Under the pieces are notes generated by a model. That model made no database searches, was not told the DNA's origin, and saw only the letters and a list, made by a program, of their open reading frames with translations. Both the position numbers and the translations under genes were made by a program. From Cryobacterium frigoriphilum (GTDB lineage: Bacteria > Actinomycetota > Actinomycetes > Actinomycetales > Microbacteriaceae): a stretch of DNA of 64,000 nt. The DNA is taken from positions 125,609 to 189,608 of the forward strand of contig NZ_SOHE01000060.1 in assembly GCF_004403305.1 (NCBI RefSeq), read 5' to 3'. Positions 1 through 7,707 of the stretch are shown in pieces. How positions within the stretch are numbered: position 1 is the first letter of the stretch; every line of letters begins with the position of its first letter.

Positions 1-746
1 TCGGCACCCTCGTGGTGCTGCGCCGCCGCACCTTCTTCGCCCAGGCCCTCACTCACGCGACCTTCCCGGGCGCCGTCGGCGCGGCGATGCTCGGCTGGAG
101 CATCCCTCTCGGCGCGGCGATCGCGAGCGTCGCGATCGTGGGCATCATGACCCTGATCGGCCGGGTGAAACGCCAGGGCAGCCAGGTTGCGTCGGGTATT
201 CTGCTGACCGCGGGGTTCGCGCTCGGCGTGACGGTGCAGTCGCTGAACCCGTCGCTGCCGGTGCACGTCGACTCCTACCTGGTCGGATCGATCCTCACCG
301 TCACGAGCGGCGACCTCGTGCTCGCGGTCTCTGTGCTCGGCGCCGCCGTGCTCGTGCTCGCGGTCTTCGGCAAGCAGATTCTGTTCTCGACCTTCGACGT
401 CAACGGCTACCGGGCCGCCGGCTACCGGGAATGGCCGATCGAGGTGCTGACGCTCGTGCTGATCACCGCGACCGTCGTGACGGCCATGCCCGCCGTCGGT
501 GCGATCCTCGCCATCGCCCTGATCGCGGCGCCGGCCGCCGCGGCCCGCCTCGTGACCCGCACCGCGAGCCACATCTTCATCGTGGCGCCGGTACTCGGGG
601 CCGTCTCCGGGGTTGCCGGAGTGCTGTTCTCTCGCAGTCTCGACGTGGCGGCCGGCCCTGCGATCGCCCTCTGCGCCGCGGCCCTCTTTGTGGTGGCCCT
701 GCTCGTTCGCTCGCTCGAACGAATGTGGCTACGGTTAAAGCTATGA
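1..746 (+). CDS. Zinc/manganese ABC transporter permease (ZnuB-like, ABC-3 family), 5' end cut off
   Basis: Membrane subunit of a metal-ion importer that would work with a binding lipoprotein and an ATPase encoded to the left of the window. The frame is open to the left edge (codons from base 3 read G-T-L before the GTG at 12), so that GTG is internal and the N terminus is missing. The visible 247 or so residues begin in the VLRRRTFFAQALTHATFPG region that precedes a permease helix in this family, and show roughly seven hydrophobic segments. The stop codon overlaps the zur start (ATGA), so the two are translationally coupled. Metal specificity (Zn versus Mn) is inferred from the zur partner. 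Confidence 0.85.
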   Translation, partial: GTLVVLRRRTFFAQALTHATFPGAVGAAMLGWSIPLGAAIASVAIVGIMTLIGRVKRQGSQVASGILLTAGFALGVTVQSLNPSLPVHVDSYLVGSILTVTSGDLVLAVSVLGAAVLVLAVFGKQILFSTFDVNGYRAAGYREWPIEVLTLVLITATVVTAMPAVGAILAIALIAAPAAAARLVTRTASHIFIVAPVLGAVSGVAGVLFSRSLDVAAGPAIALCAAALFVVALLVRSLERMWLRLKL

Positions 747-1147
747 AGCGAAATACCTGGCAGCGCGAAGCAGTGCGCGGCGCGCTCGACGCGAGCGGCG
801 GCTTCGTCAGCGCCCAGGGCCTGCACTCGGCGCTGCACGCGAGCGGCTCCCCCATCGGCCTCGCCACGGTCTATCGCGCTCTCGCCGACCTCGCCGTCGG
901 CGGCGACGCCGACTCCCTGCAGTCGCCCGACGGCGAAAGCCTCTACCGGGCCTGCAGTACCAACGAGCATCACCACCATCTCATCTGCCGCAATTGCGGG
1001 CTCACCGTCGAAATCGAAGCGGATGCCGTGGAGACCTGGGCGAAGAACGTCGCCTCCCAGAATGGCTTCACCGATGCCGCGCACGTTGTCGACGTCTTCG
1101 GGCTGTGCGCCGCCTGCACGGCGGCGGCCGCCGCATCCGCGGTCTGA
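743..1147 (+). CDS. zur: Fur-family regulator, probably Zur
   Basis: A 134-residue metalloregulator that should repress zinc uptake and zinc-sparing genes when zinc is plentiful. The N-terminal winged helix is seen at about residues 5-60 (the GLATVYRALADL recognition region is typical of Fur proteins). The C-terminal metal and dimerisation half carries a His run at 76-79 and two CxxC pairs (C82/C85 and C122/C125) that form the structural zinc site. The ATG at 743 overlaps the permease stop by 4 nt; an upstream in-frame extension to 431 lies inside the permease gene and is discarded. The assignment to Zur rather than Fur rests on the znuB-like neighbour and on cysteine-free ribosomal protein genes 3 kb downstream. 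Confidence 0.85.
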   Translation: MKRNTWQREAVRGALDASGGFVSAQGLHSALHASGSPIGLATVYRALADLAVGGDADSLQSPDGESLYRACSTNEHHHHLICRNCGLTVEIEADAVETWAKNVASQNGFTDAAHVVDVFGLCAACTAAAAASAV

Positions 1148-1183
1148 ATCGCGGTCTGATTCGCCACCCGAACGGGGCGCGCC

Positions 1184-1230
1184 TATTCTGTGTCACCATT
1201 GGTCCGTTCGGTGCAGGCGTGCAGTGCACG
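1184..1230 (+). promoter_or_regulatory. Putative promoter and 13-nt palindrome upstream of the GGDEF/EAL gene
   Basis: A TATTCT hexamer at 1184-1189 is a plausible -10. At 1218-1230 lies a perfect inverted repeat CGTGCA-G-TGCACG. The same half-sites with one central base occur at 4197-4209, also downstream of a -10-like hexamer. The protein that binds it is unknown. Confidence 0.4.
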
Positions 1231-1261
1231 GCAACTGAACGGTGAGTGCGGGTGGGCAACC

Positions 1262-4135
1262 ATGGATACTGAGCGGCGCGAGACGTCGAGTGCAACGATA
1301 ACGCTGCTGCTGCGCTATGTTCGGTCGCAGGGCGGGGATGCGGCCGTGCTCGAGGTTCTCGATCGTGCCGGAGTCAAACAAGACGCGAAGGCCCTGCAGG
1401 ACTCGTCGTCGTGGGTGAGCTACAAGTCCAAGATCCGCTTGTTTGAGGCCGCGACGATCGTTCTCGATGACTCGGGCACCATGTTCGCGGTGGGTGCCAG
1501 TGCGGTCGTCGGGGGCGTGCCGCTGGTGCTCGTGCAGTTGCTGAGCATGCTGGTCTCGCCCGGAGCGATCTATCGCCAGCTACCCCGAATGGTGCCGAAG
1601 TTCACCACGACGTCCACCATTGACAACGTTCAGGTGACCAAGAACACGGCGACGCTGCGGTTTCGCCTGCACGACGGTTACCTCCCCTCACGGCTGGACT
1701 GCCAGTATGCCCAGGGCCTGTTCTCGGCCGTGCCGGTCTTCTTCGGCCTTGCGCCGGCTCGGATCTCCCACCCGACGTGCCAGTCCGACGGCGCTCCAGC
1801 CTGCGAATTTCTGCTCACCTGGTCCAGTCGACCGAACTGGTGGCTGCGGCGCAAGCGGAGTCGAATCGTTGACGATTCGCTGTCGGTGCTGCGCGACAAG
1901 GTGCGTGACGTGCAGATCGCTGCCGCCGATCTGGTGAGCAGCGATAACGTCGACGAGGTTCTGGCGCGCATCGTCGATCACGCGGCCTCGGCCGTGATCG
2001 CGCCCGGCTACCTGCTCGTTCTGAGGTCCGACGACGGCCGGCCGCCGGTGGTGCGCGATCGCGGGCTCAGCAGCGAACGTGCCGCCCGGCTGGCCGAACG
2101 GTTGCTGGGCCACGATGATCTCGGCGCGCGCGCGTTGGTGGTGGAAGTCGTGTCGTCCCGCAAGTTGCACGGATACCTGGCTGCGGTGTTCGAGCAGGGG
2201 CACGCGGCCATGACCGGCGATCGGCTGCTGCTCGAGGCCTACGCCGGCCACGCGGCCGCCGCCCTCGACCTGGTGACGGCACTGGAGGAATCCCGACGGG
2301 AAGGGGCGCGAGCGGCCGCGCTGCTCGCACTCGCGCAGGAACTCGCGGGCAGCGACAGCATCGATGTCATCGGCGGTATCGTCGCGGAGGCTTTGCCCAC
2401 CATTGTCGGTTCTCAGGCGGCATCCGTGCTGCTCTGGGATGCCGAACGGGGCGAGCTGCGTCCGATCGCGGCCTCCGGGCTGGATCCTGCGGAACGAGAA
2501 CCGTACCTGCAATCGAGCGTGCCCGTGGCCCAGACCCCGGAGCTGATGGGACTGCTCACCAGACGGGAACGGGTCGTTGTCACGGCCCAGGGTGCCAGCC
2601 CGGCCCTCTCCCAACTCCTTCTCGCCACGAGTTCGCACACGCTCATGGGCGTGCCACTGCTCGCGGGCGACGTCTTCATGGGCGTGGCCACGGTCACCTG
2701 GGGCGCTGCGGTCACGGCCGAGACGCTCGCGGAGGCCGCAGCGCGGCTGGAGGGCGCGAGCCATCAGGCCGCCACGGCCATGCAGAAGGCCCGGCTGCTC
2801 GCCACGGTGCGGCATCAGTCGCTGCATGACGCCCTGACCGGTCTGCCCAACCGGCTCATGTTCGCTCAGAAGCTCGACGCCGCGCTGTCAGCCTGTGACG
2901 CTGCCACGATGACCGCGGTCGTGTTCTGCGACCTCGACGATTTCAAGGGGGTCAACGATCGACTGGGGCACGGCTCCGGCGATGAACTGCTGCGCCAGGT
3001 TGCGGCCCGGCTGCGCGGCGCGATCAGGCACACGGATACCGTCGGCCGTCTGGGTGGGGACGAGTTTGCCGTCGTCTTCAGCGAGGTTTCCGGCGAGCAG
3101 GAGGCCATCGACATGGCGAACCGACTCGTGGAGAGTCTGAACCGTGCGTTCAGGGTGGAAGGCCGTGACCTGCGGATCTCGGCCAGCGTGGGAGTGTCCG
3201 TGCATGTGGGTCGGGGCGGGTTGGGTGAGATTCTGCTCGACGCGGCGGATCGCGCAATGTATTCGGCCAAGAGAACGGGCCGAAATCAGGTCGCCGTTTC
3301 CGGGCGTCTGACGAGCCATGACCTGCGCGATTCACTGGCTGCCGAGCTGTCCTCGGCCTTGCAGGCGGGCCAGATGCGGCTCTTCTTCCAACCGGTTGTC
3401 GATGTCTCCACCCCGCACGGCGACCGGGTGGTGGGTGCGGAGGTACTCATCCGCTGGAATCATCCGAGGCTCGGAGTGTTGGTGCCGGCAGCCTTTCTGC
3501 CGCTTGCTCAGGAGATTGGCGAGATCGCCAACCTCGACCTGTGGGTCGTGGGGGCCGCCTGCGCTGCCGCCGCCGCGTGGCCCCAGCCCGGCGATTCGCC
3601 CCTCACCGTTGCGGTCAACCTCGATGCATCAACGCTCGTGGACGACAGGCTCTTCACGACCGTCCGAGCCGCGCTCAAGCTCAATGACCTGCTTCCCGAG
3701 CGATTGGTTCTCGAGATCGTCGAGAGCAGGGCTCTCATCGACCTGCCCGGGGTCGTGGAGCGGCTGACTGCGCTGCGACAGCTCGGGGTGCGCATCTCGC
3801 TCGATGACTTCGGTACCGGATTCTCGACGCTCACCTGGCTGAACACGCTGCCGGTCGACCAGATCAAGATCGATCGAAGCTTCACCATGAACCTTCCGCA
3901 GAAGCAATCCACGACCATGGTGCAGGGCATTCTCGCGCTCGCCGCCACGCTCCAGGTGGAAGTGATCGCCGAGGGCGTGGAGACCGTCGAACAGCTGGCC
4001 GTGCTGCGCGCGAGCGGATGCCGCCTGGTGCAGGGCTACCTGTTTGGTCGCCCGCAACCGATTCTGAAAACGGTACCCGGGCCCCTCGAGGCCGCGAGTC
4101 CTGGCCTTGCGGCTCACGGCAGCGATCGTCCCTGA
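1262..4135 (+). CDS. GAF-GGDEF-EAL cyclic-di-GMP turnover protein
   Basis: A 957-residue cytosolic protein expected to make and/or break cyclic di-GMP. The N-terminal 190 residues end in a pair of cysteines (HPTCQSDGAPACEF) resembling a V4R or heme-NO-associated sensor fold; this is tentative. Two GAF-like regions follow (about 210-350 and 360-510). The GGDEF domain has an intact RLGGDEF motif near residue 600. The EAL domain starts near 727 with EVL in place of EAL, and the later conserved motifs (DDFGTGF, IKIDRSF, EGVET) are intact, so phosphodiesterase activity is plausible. ATG 1262 is chosen because the alternative GTG at 1190 directly abuts a -10-like hexamer. It is separated from zur by 114 nt and is probably a separate transcript. 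Confidence 0.85.
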   Translation: MDTERRETSSATITLLLRYVRSQGGDAAVLEVLDRAGVKQDAKALQDSSSWVSYKSKIRLFEAATIVLDDSGTMFAVGASAVVGGVPLVLVQLLSMLVSPGAIYRQLPRMVPKFTTTSTIDNVQVTKNTATLRFRLHDGYLPSRLDCQYAQGLFSAVPVFFGLAPARISHPTCQSDGAPACEFLLTWSSRPNWWLRRKRSRIVDDSLSVLRDKVRDVQIAAADLVSSDNVDEVLARIVDHAASAVIAPGYLLVLRSDDGRPPVVRDRGLSSERAARLAERLLGHDDLGARALVVEVVSSRKLHGYLAAVFEQGHAAMTGDRLLLEAYAGHAAAALDLVTALEESRREGARAAALLALAQELAGSDSIDVIGGIVAEALPTIVGSQAASVLLWDAERGELRPIAASGLDPAEREPYLQSSVPVAQTPELMGLLTRRERVVVTAQGASPALSQLLLATSSHTLMGVPLLAGDVFMGVATVTWGAAVTAETLAEAAARLEGASHQAATAMQKARLLATVRHQSLHDALTGLPNRLMFAQKLDAALSACDAATMTAVVFCDLDDFKGVNDRLGHGSGDELLRQVAARLRGAIRHTDTVGRLGGDEFAVVFSEVSGEQEAIDMANRLVESLNRAFRVEGRDLRISASVGVSVHVGRGGLGEILLDAADRAMYSAKRTGRNQVAVSGRLTSHDLRDSLAAELSSALQAGQMRLFFQPVVDVSTPHGDRVVGAEVLIRWNHPRLGVLVPAAFLPLAQEIGEIANLDLWVVGAACAAAAAWPQPGDSPLTVAVNLDASTLVDDRLFTTVRAALKLNDLLPERLVLEIVESRALIDLPGVVERLTALRQLGVRISLDDFGTGFSTLTWLNTLPVDQIKIDRSFTMNLPQKQSTTMVQGILALAATLQVEVIAEGVETVEQLAVLRASGCRLVQGYLFGRPQPILKTVPGPLEAASPGLAAHGSDRP

Positions 4136-4144
4136 CGCGGCGGA

Positions 4145-4209
4145 TTTGCGGGCGGGGGCCGCGCCCTGTAGTGTGGGACGCTGCTACGCCTGTGTGCGTG
4201 CATTGCACG
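4145..4209 (+). promoter_or_regulatory. Putative rpmB promoter with 13-nt palindrome
   Basis: TTGCGG (4145-4150) and TAGTGT (4169-4174) are separated by 18 nt. A perfect inverted repeat CGTGCA-T-TGCACG lies at 4197-4209, in what would be the 5' leader. It matches the site at 1218-1230. I found no classical AT-rich actinobacterial Zur box here. Confidence 0.4.
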
Positions 4210-4282
4210 TCGTCCCTCGCGGATCGCGCGCCGACAAGAAATCTTGGGAAGGGCACTCGCCCTTCGGTAATGGAGGAAAACC

Positions 4283-4519
4283 ATGGCATCTGTATGCCAG
4301 GTGACTGGAGCCGTTCCCGGCTTCGGGCACAACATTTCGCACTCGCACCGACGCACCAAGCGTCGCTTCGACCCGAACGTTCAGAAGAAGACGTACTACG
4401 TGCCGTCGCTTCGTCGCAAGGTCACACTGACCCTGTCCGCAAAGGGCATCAAGGTAATTGATGCTCGTGGTATCGAGAGCGTCGTCAAGGACGTTCTCGC
4501 CCGTGGGGTGAAGATCTAA
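4283..4519 (+). CDS. rpmB: 50S ribosomal protein L28 (zinc-independent form)
   Basis: A 78-residue large-subunit protein matching actinobacterial L28 throughout ([19 protein letters not shown] start, [11 protein letters not shown] core). It has a single cysteine at position 5 and lacks the CxxC pairs of zinc-binding L28, so it is the C-minus form. The ATG follows a good ribosome binding site (TGGAGGAAAACC). The stop overlaps the rpmG start by one base (TAATG). It is the first gene of a three-gene unit rpmB-rpmG-rpsN. Such C-minus paralogues are often Zur-controlled in actinobacteria; control here is inferred only from the nearby zur. Confidence 0.95.
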   Translation: MASVCQVTGAVPGFGHNISHSHRRTKRRFDPNVQKKTYYVPSLRRKVTLTLSAKGIKVIDARGIESVVKDVLARGVKI

Positions 4520-4686
4520 TGGCTAAGGCTCATGACGTACGTCCGATCATCAAGCTGCGTTCCACGGCTGGAACCGGTTACACCTACGTAACCAAGAAGA
4601 ACCGCCGGAACAACCCCGACCGTCTGGTACTCAAGAAGTACGACCCCGTAGTGCGCAAGCACGTTGACTTCCGTGAGGAGCGCTAA
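4519..4686 (+). CDS. rpmG: 50S ribosomal protein L33 (cysteine-free form)
   Basis: A 55-residue ribosomal protein ([20 protein letters not shown] start, [16 protein letters not shown] core, ending FREER). It contains no cysteine, whereas zinc-binding L33 has two CxxC pairs, so this is the zinc-independent version. The ATG shares one base with the rpmB stop, and rpsN begins 2 nt after its own stop, so the three genes are almost certainly co-translated. Confidence 0.95.
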   Translation: MAKAHDVRPIIKLRSTAGTGYTYVTKKNRRNNPDRLVLKKYDPVVRKHVDFREER

Positions 4687-4688
4687 AA

Positions 4689-4994
4689 ATGGCGAAGAAG
4701 AGCATGATTGCCAAGAACAACCAGCGCAAGGTTATCGTCGAGCGCTACGCCGCGAAGCGCCTTGAGCTCAAGAAGGCCCTCGTTGACCCGGCCGGCACCG
4801 ACGAGTCCCGCGAAGAGGCTCGCAAGGGCCTGCAGAAGCTTCCGCGCAACGCGAGCCCGGTGCGCCTGCGCAACCGTGACGCCGTTGACGGTCGTCCCCG
4901 TGGACACCTCTCCAAGTTCGGCATCTCGCGCGTTCGTTTTCGCGACATGGCGCACCGCGGAGAGCTGCCCGGCATCACCAAGTCCAGCTGGTAA
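4689..4994 (+). CDS. rpsN: 30S ribosomal protein S14 (long, cysteine-free form)
   Basis: A 101-residue S14 with the conserved C-terminal [19 protein letters not shown] segment. This is the long C-minus type; the zinc-binding actinobacterial S14 is about 61 residues with CxxC pairs and normally sits in the spc operon outside this window. It is the last gene of the rpmB-rpmG-rpsN unit and is followed by a strong hairpin terminator. The collection of three zinc-free paralogues suggests a ribosome-remodelling set for zinc shortage. Confidence 0.95.
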   Translation: MAKKSMIAKNNQRKVIVERYAAKRLELKKALVDPAGTDESREEARKGLQKLPRNASPVRLRNRDAVDGRPRGHLSKFGISRVRFRDMAHRGELPGITKSSW

Positions 4995-5022
4995 CACCCT
5001 GCTGCCCACCGTCTAGACGGTC

Positions 5023-5063
5023 GGATGGGATGTCGACTTCGGTCGACATCCCATCCGTGTTTT
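5023..5063 (+). terminator. Rho-independent terminator after rpsN
   Basis: A perfect 15-bp stem (GGATGGGATGTCGAC at 5023-5037, its complement at 5042-5056) with a TTCG tetraloop, followed by GTGTTTT. It ends the ribosomal protein unit. Confidence 0.9.
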
Positions 5064-5145
5064 AAAGCCGGATGCCCTGCACGGTTTTCGCGCACAGCGA
5101 AAATGAGGGCGAATCCCCCGTGAAAAGTGCCCAAAAAGGGCGGAA

Positions 5146-5219
5146 ATCCGCGGAATCCCGCGGATGTCTGTTAGATTCAACGCGGTCGAACCGACCAACG
5201 GAGCGCCCGTAGCGGGCGC
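5146..5219 (+). promoter_or_regulatory. HU gene promoter and structured leader
   Basis: An 8-bp palindrome ATCCGCGG-aatc-CCGCGGAT (5146-5165) lies just upstream of a -10-like TAGATT (5172-5177). A 7-bp stem GCGCCCG-tag-CGGGCGC (5203-5219) falls in the predicted leader of about 95 nt before the HU start. The palindrome could be an operator; the leader stem could affect translation or stability. Confidence 0.4.
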
Positions 5220-5276
5220 GCCCGCTTCATGAATACTTTTCTGTTAATACAGACGAAGGTCCGAGGAGGACACTCA

Positions 5277-5564
5277 ATGGCTGACAAGTCGCTGAACAAG
5301 ACCGAGCTCGTTGCCAAGGTTGCCGCTGACTCCGGACAGAGCCAGGCCACCGTTGACGGCGTGCTGAACGCATTCTTCGCAACCCTGGCCGAGACCGTTG
5401 CCGCTGACGGCAAGGTCACCATCCCGGGTTGGTTGGGCGTTGAGCGCACCGCCACCGCCGCTCGCACCGGCCGCAACCCGCAGACCGGCGAAGAAATCGC
5501 CATCGCTGCCGGCCACCGCGTCAAGCTGACCGCCGGAAGCAAGCTGAAGGCTGCCGCAAAGTAG
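5277..5564 (+). CDS. HU-family nucleoid DNA-binding protein
   Basis: A 95-residue histone-like protein that bends and compacts DNA as a dimer. It shows the HU signature: an N-terminal NKTELVAKVA helix, the PGWLGVERTATAARTGRNPQTG beta-arm region (seen in segments), and a short C-terminal basic tail ending KLKAAAK. It is the short form without the long Lys/Ala-rich C-terminal extension of mycobacterial HupB. The ATG at 5277 follows CCGAGGAGGA at 5261-5270, an excellent ribosome binding site; an upstream in-frame ATG at 5229 has none. Monocistronic, with its own leader and terminator. Confidence 0.93.
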   Translation: MADKSLNKTELVAKVAADSGQSQATVDGVLNAFFATLAETVAADGKVTIPGWLGVERTATAARTGRNPQTGEEIAIAAGHRVKLTAGSKLKAAAK

Positions 5565-5577
5565 TCTTTTCTACCTG

Positions 5578-5609
5578 AAAGGGCGTCGACCGCGGTCGGC
5601 GCCCTTTTT
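5578..5609 (+). terminator. Rho-independent terminator after the HU gene
   Basis: An 11-bp stem (GGGCGTCGACC at 5581-5591 against GGTCGGCGCCC at 5594-5604, one G-T pair) is flanked by AAA on the left and a T5 run on the right. Confidence 0.9.
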
Positions 5610-5663
5610 CGCGCCCGAGCGGATGCTGCCCGTCGGCCGGGCGGGTGCGCAGGTGCCGACCGT

Positions 5664-5669
5664 TAAGAT
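5664..5669 (+). promoter_or_regulatory. Leaderless -10 of the CopD/CtaG gene
   Basis: TAAGAT lies exactly 6 nt before the GTG start at 5676, as expected for a leaderless actinobacterial transcript. Confidence 0.55.
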
Positions 5670-5675
5670 TGAGGC

Positions 5676-7664
5676 GTGCCTCGCCTCGTTCGCCTTCTCG
5701 CACCGGCAGCCCTGCTGCTGGTCGCTCTGCTCTCGACCCTTGCCGCCCTCGCCTACGGCGGAGGAGCCGCAGCCCAGCTGCTGGCCGATCCCGGTCCGGT
5801 CGTTCGCTACGGCCTGCCGCTTGCCAAGCTGCTCGTCAACATCAGCGCGGCCGGCACGATCGGCGCCCTCGTGCTGGCGCTCTTTGCGCTGAGCCCGAAG
5901 GAACGCGAGTTCAACACGGCCCTCGACTTCGCCGCCGGATCCGCAGCGGTCTTTGCCGTGGCATCCGCCGTGACCGGCTTCCTGACGTTCCTGCTCGTGA
6001 CCAACGTGTCGATCAGTTTTGACGATCGGTTCAGTGCCACCGCCGGTCAGTTCTTCGGTCAGATCGAGATCGGCCAGGCCTGGCTGGCCACCACCCTGAT
6101 CGCCGCCGGCGTGACCGTGCTGTGCTTCGCGGTGCGCAACCAGACCGCGCTCATCTTTGTCACGCTGCTCGCGCTCACCGCGCTGCTGCCCATGGCGCAG
6201 CAGGGACACTCGGCCGGCGCTGAGGGCCATGACGCCGCCATCACCGCCCTCGGGCTGCACCTCGTCTTTGCGGCCGTCTGGCTGGGCGGGCTGCTGACCA
6301 TCGTCGTGCTGCACCGTCAGCTGGGTTCCGACCGCCTGCGCAGCGTGCTCGGTCGCTACTCGACCCTGGCCCTCGTGAGCTTCATCGTCGTGGCGGCCTC
6401 CGGCTACGTCAGCGCCGAACTGCGGGTCGGCTCCCTCGACAACCTGCTGACGCCCTACGGCCTGTTGGTGCTCGTGAAGGTGGCCGCTCTCATCGTGCTC
6501 GGCGGCTTCGGGGTGCTGCAGCGCCGGTTCTTCCTGCGTAAAATCGCCGCCGCCCGCCCGGACGCCGCAGCCCCGGGGCGGTACTTCTGGTGGCTCGTTG
6601 TGGCCGAGCTCGGCTTCATGGGCCTCGCGAGCGGTGTCGCGGCCGCGCTGGCCCGTACCGCCACCCCGGTCGCCCAGATCGTCACGACCGAGCAGCTCAC
6701 GTCGACGCCGGCCCAGGTGCTCACTGGCCAGGTGCTTCCGCCCGAGCTGACCTTCGCCCGCTACTTCACCGAGTGGAACTTTGACATCGCCTGGGCGCTG
6801 TTCTGCGCCTTCGGCATATTCTTCTACCTGGCCGGCGTCTGGCGGCTGCATCGCCGCGGCGACCGGTGGCCGCTGCACCGCACCATCCTCTGGGTTGCCG
6901 GCCTGGTCGCACTGTTCTACATCACCAACGGCGGCGTGAACGTGTATGAAAAGTACCTGTTCTCGACCCACATGCTCGCCCACATGATGCTCACCATGCT
7001 CGTGCCGCTCTTGCTCGTTCCGGGCGCCCCGGTGACCCTCGCCGCTCGCGCCATCGCCAAGCGTCAGGACGGCAGCCGCGGTGCCCGCGAGTGGATCCTG
7101 CTGGCCGTGCACTCCCGTTACGCCGGCATCATCGCCAACCCGCTGGTGGCCGCCGGACTGTTCGCCGGATCGCTCTACGTGTTCTACTACTCCTCGATCT
7201 TCAGCTGGGCGACCACAGATCACCTCGGTCACATGTGGATGATCGTGCACTTTCTCATCACCGGGTACCTGTTCGTGCAGTCACTCATCGGCATCGACCC
7301 GGTTCCGTACCGGCTGTCCTACCCGTTCCGCCTGCTGCTGCTCATCGGCACGATGGTGTTCCACGCCTTCTTCGGCCTCACCCTGATGATGGGCACCGGA
7401 CTGCTGCTGGCTGACTGGTACGGGGCGATGGGCCGCACCTGGGGGCTCAGCGCGATCGGTGACCAGCAGTTCGGTGGCGGTATCGCCTGGGGCGTCGGAG
7501 AACTGCCGACGATCGCCCTCGCGATCGTGGTCGCGATTCAGTGGAGCCGCAACGACGAGAAGGTGACCAAGCGGCTCGACCGCAACGCGGACCGCACCGA
7601 AGACGCCGAGCTGATCGCCTACAACGAGCGTTTCGCCAAGCTCGCGGCGCACGACCAGAAGTAG
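5676..7664 (+). CDS. CopD / caa3-type cytochrome oxidase assembly (CtaG) fusion
   Basis: A 662-residue polytopic membrane protein. The N-terminal half (about 1-330) matches the CopD copper-transport family, with a WLGGLL segment after a histidine-containing helix. The C-terminal half (about 360-640) matches caa3_CtaG copper-delivery proteins, with conserved FSTHMLAHMMLTM and DHLGHMWMIVHF histidine-rich helices that probably bind copper. It should move copper across the membrane for cytochrome oxidase maturation. The GTG start is supported by a -10 hexamer 6 nt upstream. This fused architecture is common in actinobacteria. No copper chaperone or oxidase gene lies next to it in this window. Confidence 0.88.
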   Translation: MPRLVRLLAPAALLLVALLSTLAALAYGGGAAAQLLADPGPVVRYGLPLAKLLVNISAAGTIGALVLALFALSPKEREFNTALDFAAGSAAVFAVASAVTGFLTFLLVTNVSISFDDRFSATAGQFFGQIEIGQAWLATTLIAAGVTVLCFAVRNQTALIFVTLLALTALLPMAQQGHSAGAEGHDAAITALGLHLVFAAVWLGGLLTIVVLHRQLGSDRLRSVLGRYSTLALVSFIVVAASGYVSAELRVGSLDNLLTPYGLLVLVKVAALIVLGGFGVLQRRFFLRKIAAARPDAAAPGRYFWWLVVAELGFMGLASGVAAALARTATPVAQIVTTEQLTSTPAQVLTGQVLPPELTFARYFTEWNFDIAWALFCAFGIFFYLAGVWRLHRRGDRWPLHRTILWVAGLVALFYITNGGVNVYEKYLFSTHMLAHMMLTMLVPLLLVPGAPVTLAARAIAKRQDGSRGAREWILLAVHSRYAGIIANPLVAAGLFAGSLYVFYYSSIFSWATTDHLGHMWMIVHFLITGYLFVQSLIGIDPVPYRLSYPFRLLLLIGTMVFHAFFGLTLMMGTGLLLADWYGAMGRTWGLSAIGDQQFGGGIAWGVGELPTIALAIVVAIQWSRNDEKVTKRLDRNADRTEDAELIAYNERFAKLAAHDQK

Positions 7665-7670
7665 ACGCCC

Positions 7671-7697
7671 GGGCAGGTCGGGCAGGTCGGGCAGGCC
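7671..7697. repeat. 9-bp tandem repeat between convergent genes
   Basis: Three head-to-tail copies of GGGCAGGTC (the last reads GGGCAGGCC) fill most of the 43-nt gap between two convergent genes. No T-rich terminator is visible. Confidence 0.8.
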
Positions 7698-7707
7698 GGG
7701 CTGCGGG

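Noticed and set aside
1190-1261. N-terminal extension of the GGDEF/EAL protein from GTG 1190
   Set aside because: The GTG abuts a -10-like TATTCT and the extension crosses the 13-nt palindrome; ATG 1262 fits better.
5571-7250. A 559-codon open frame antisense to the CopD/CtaG gene
   Set aside because: It is His/Gly/Glu/Asp-rich with no family match; the sense strand encodes a clear membrane protein with a promoter.
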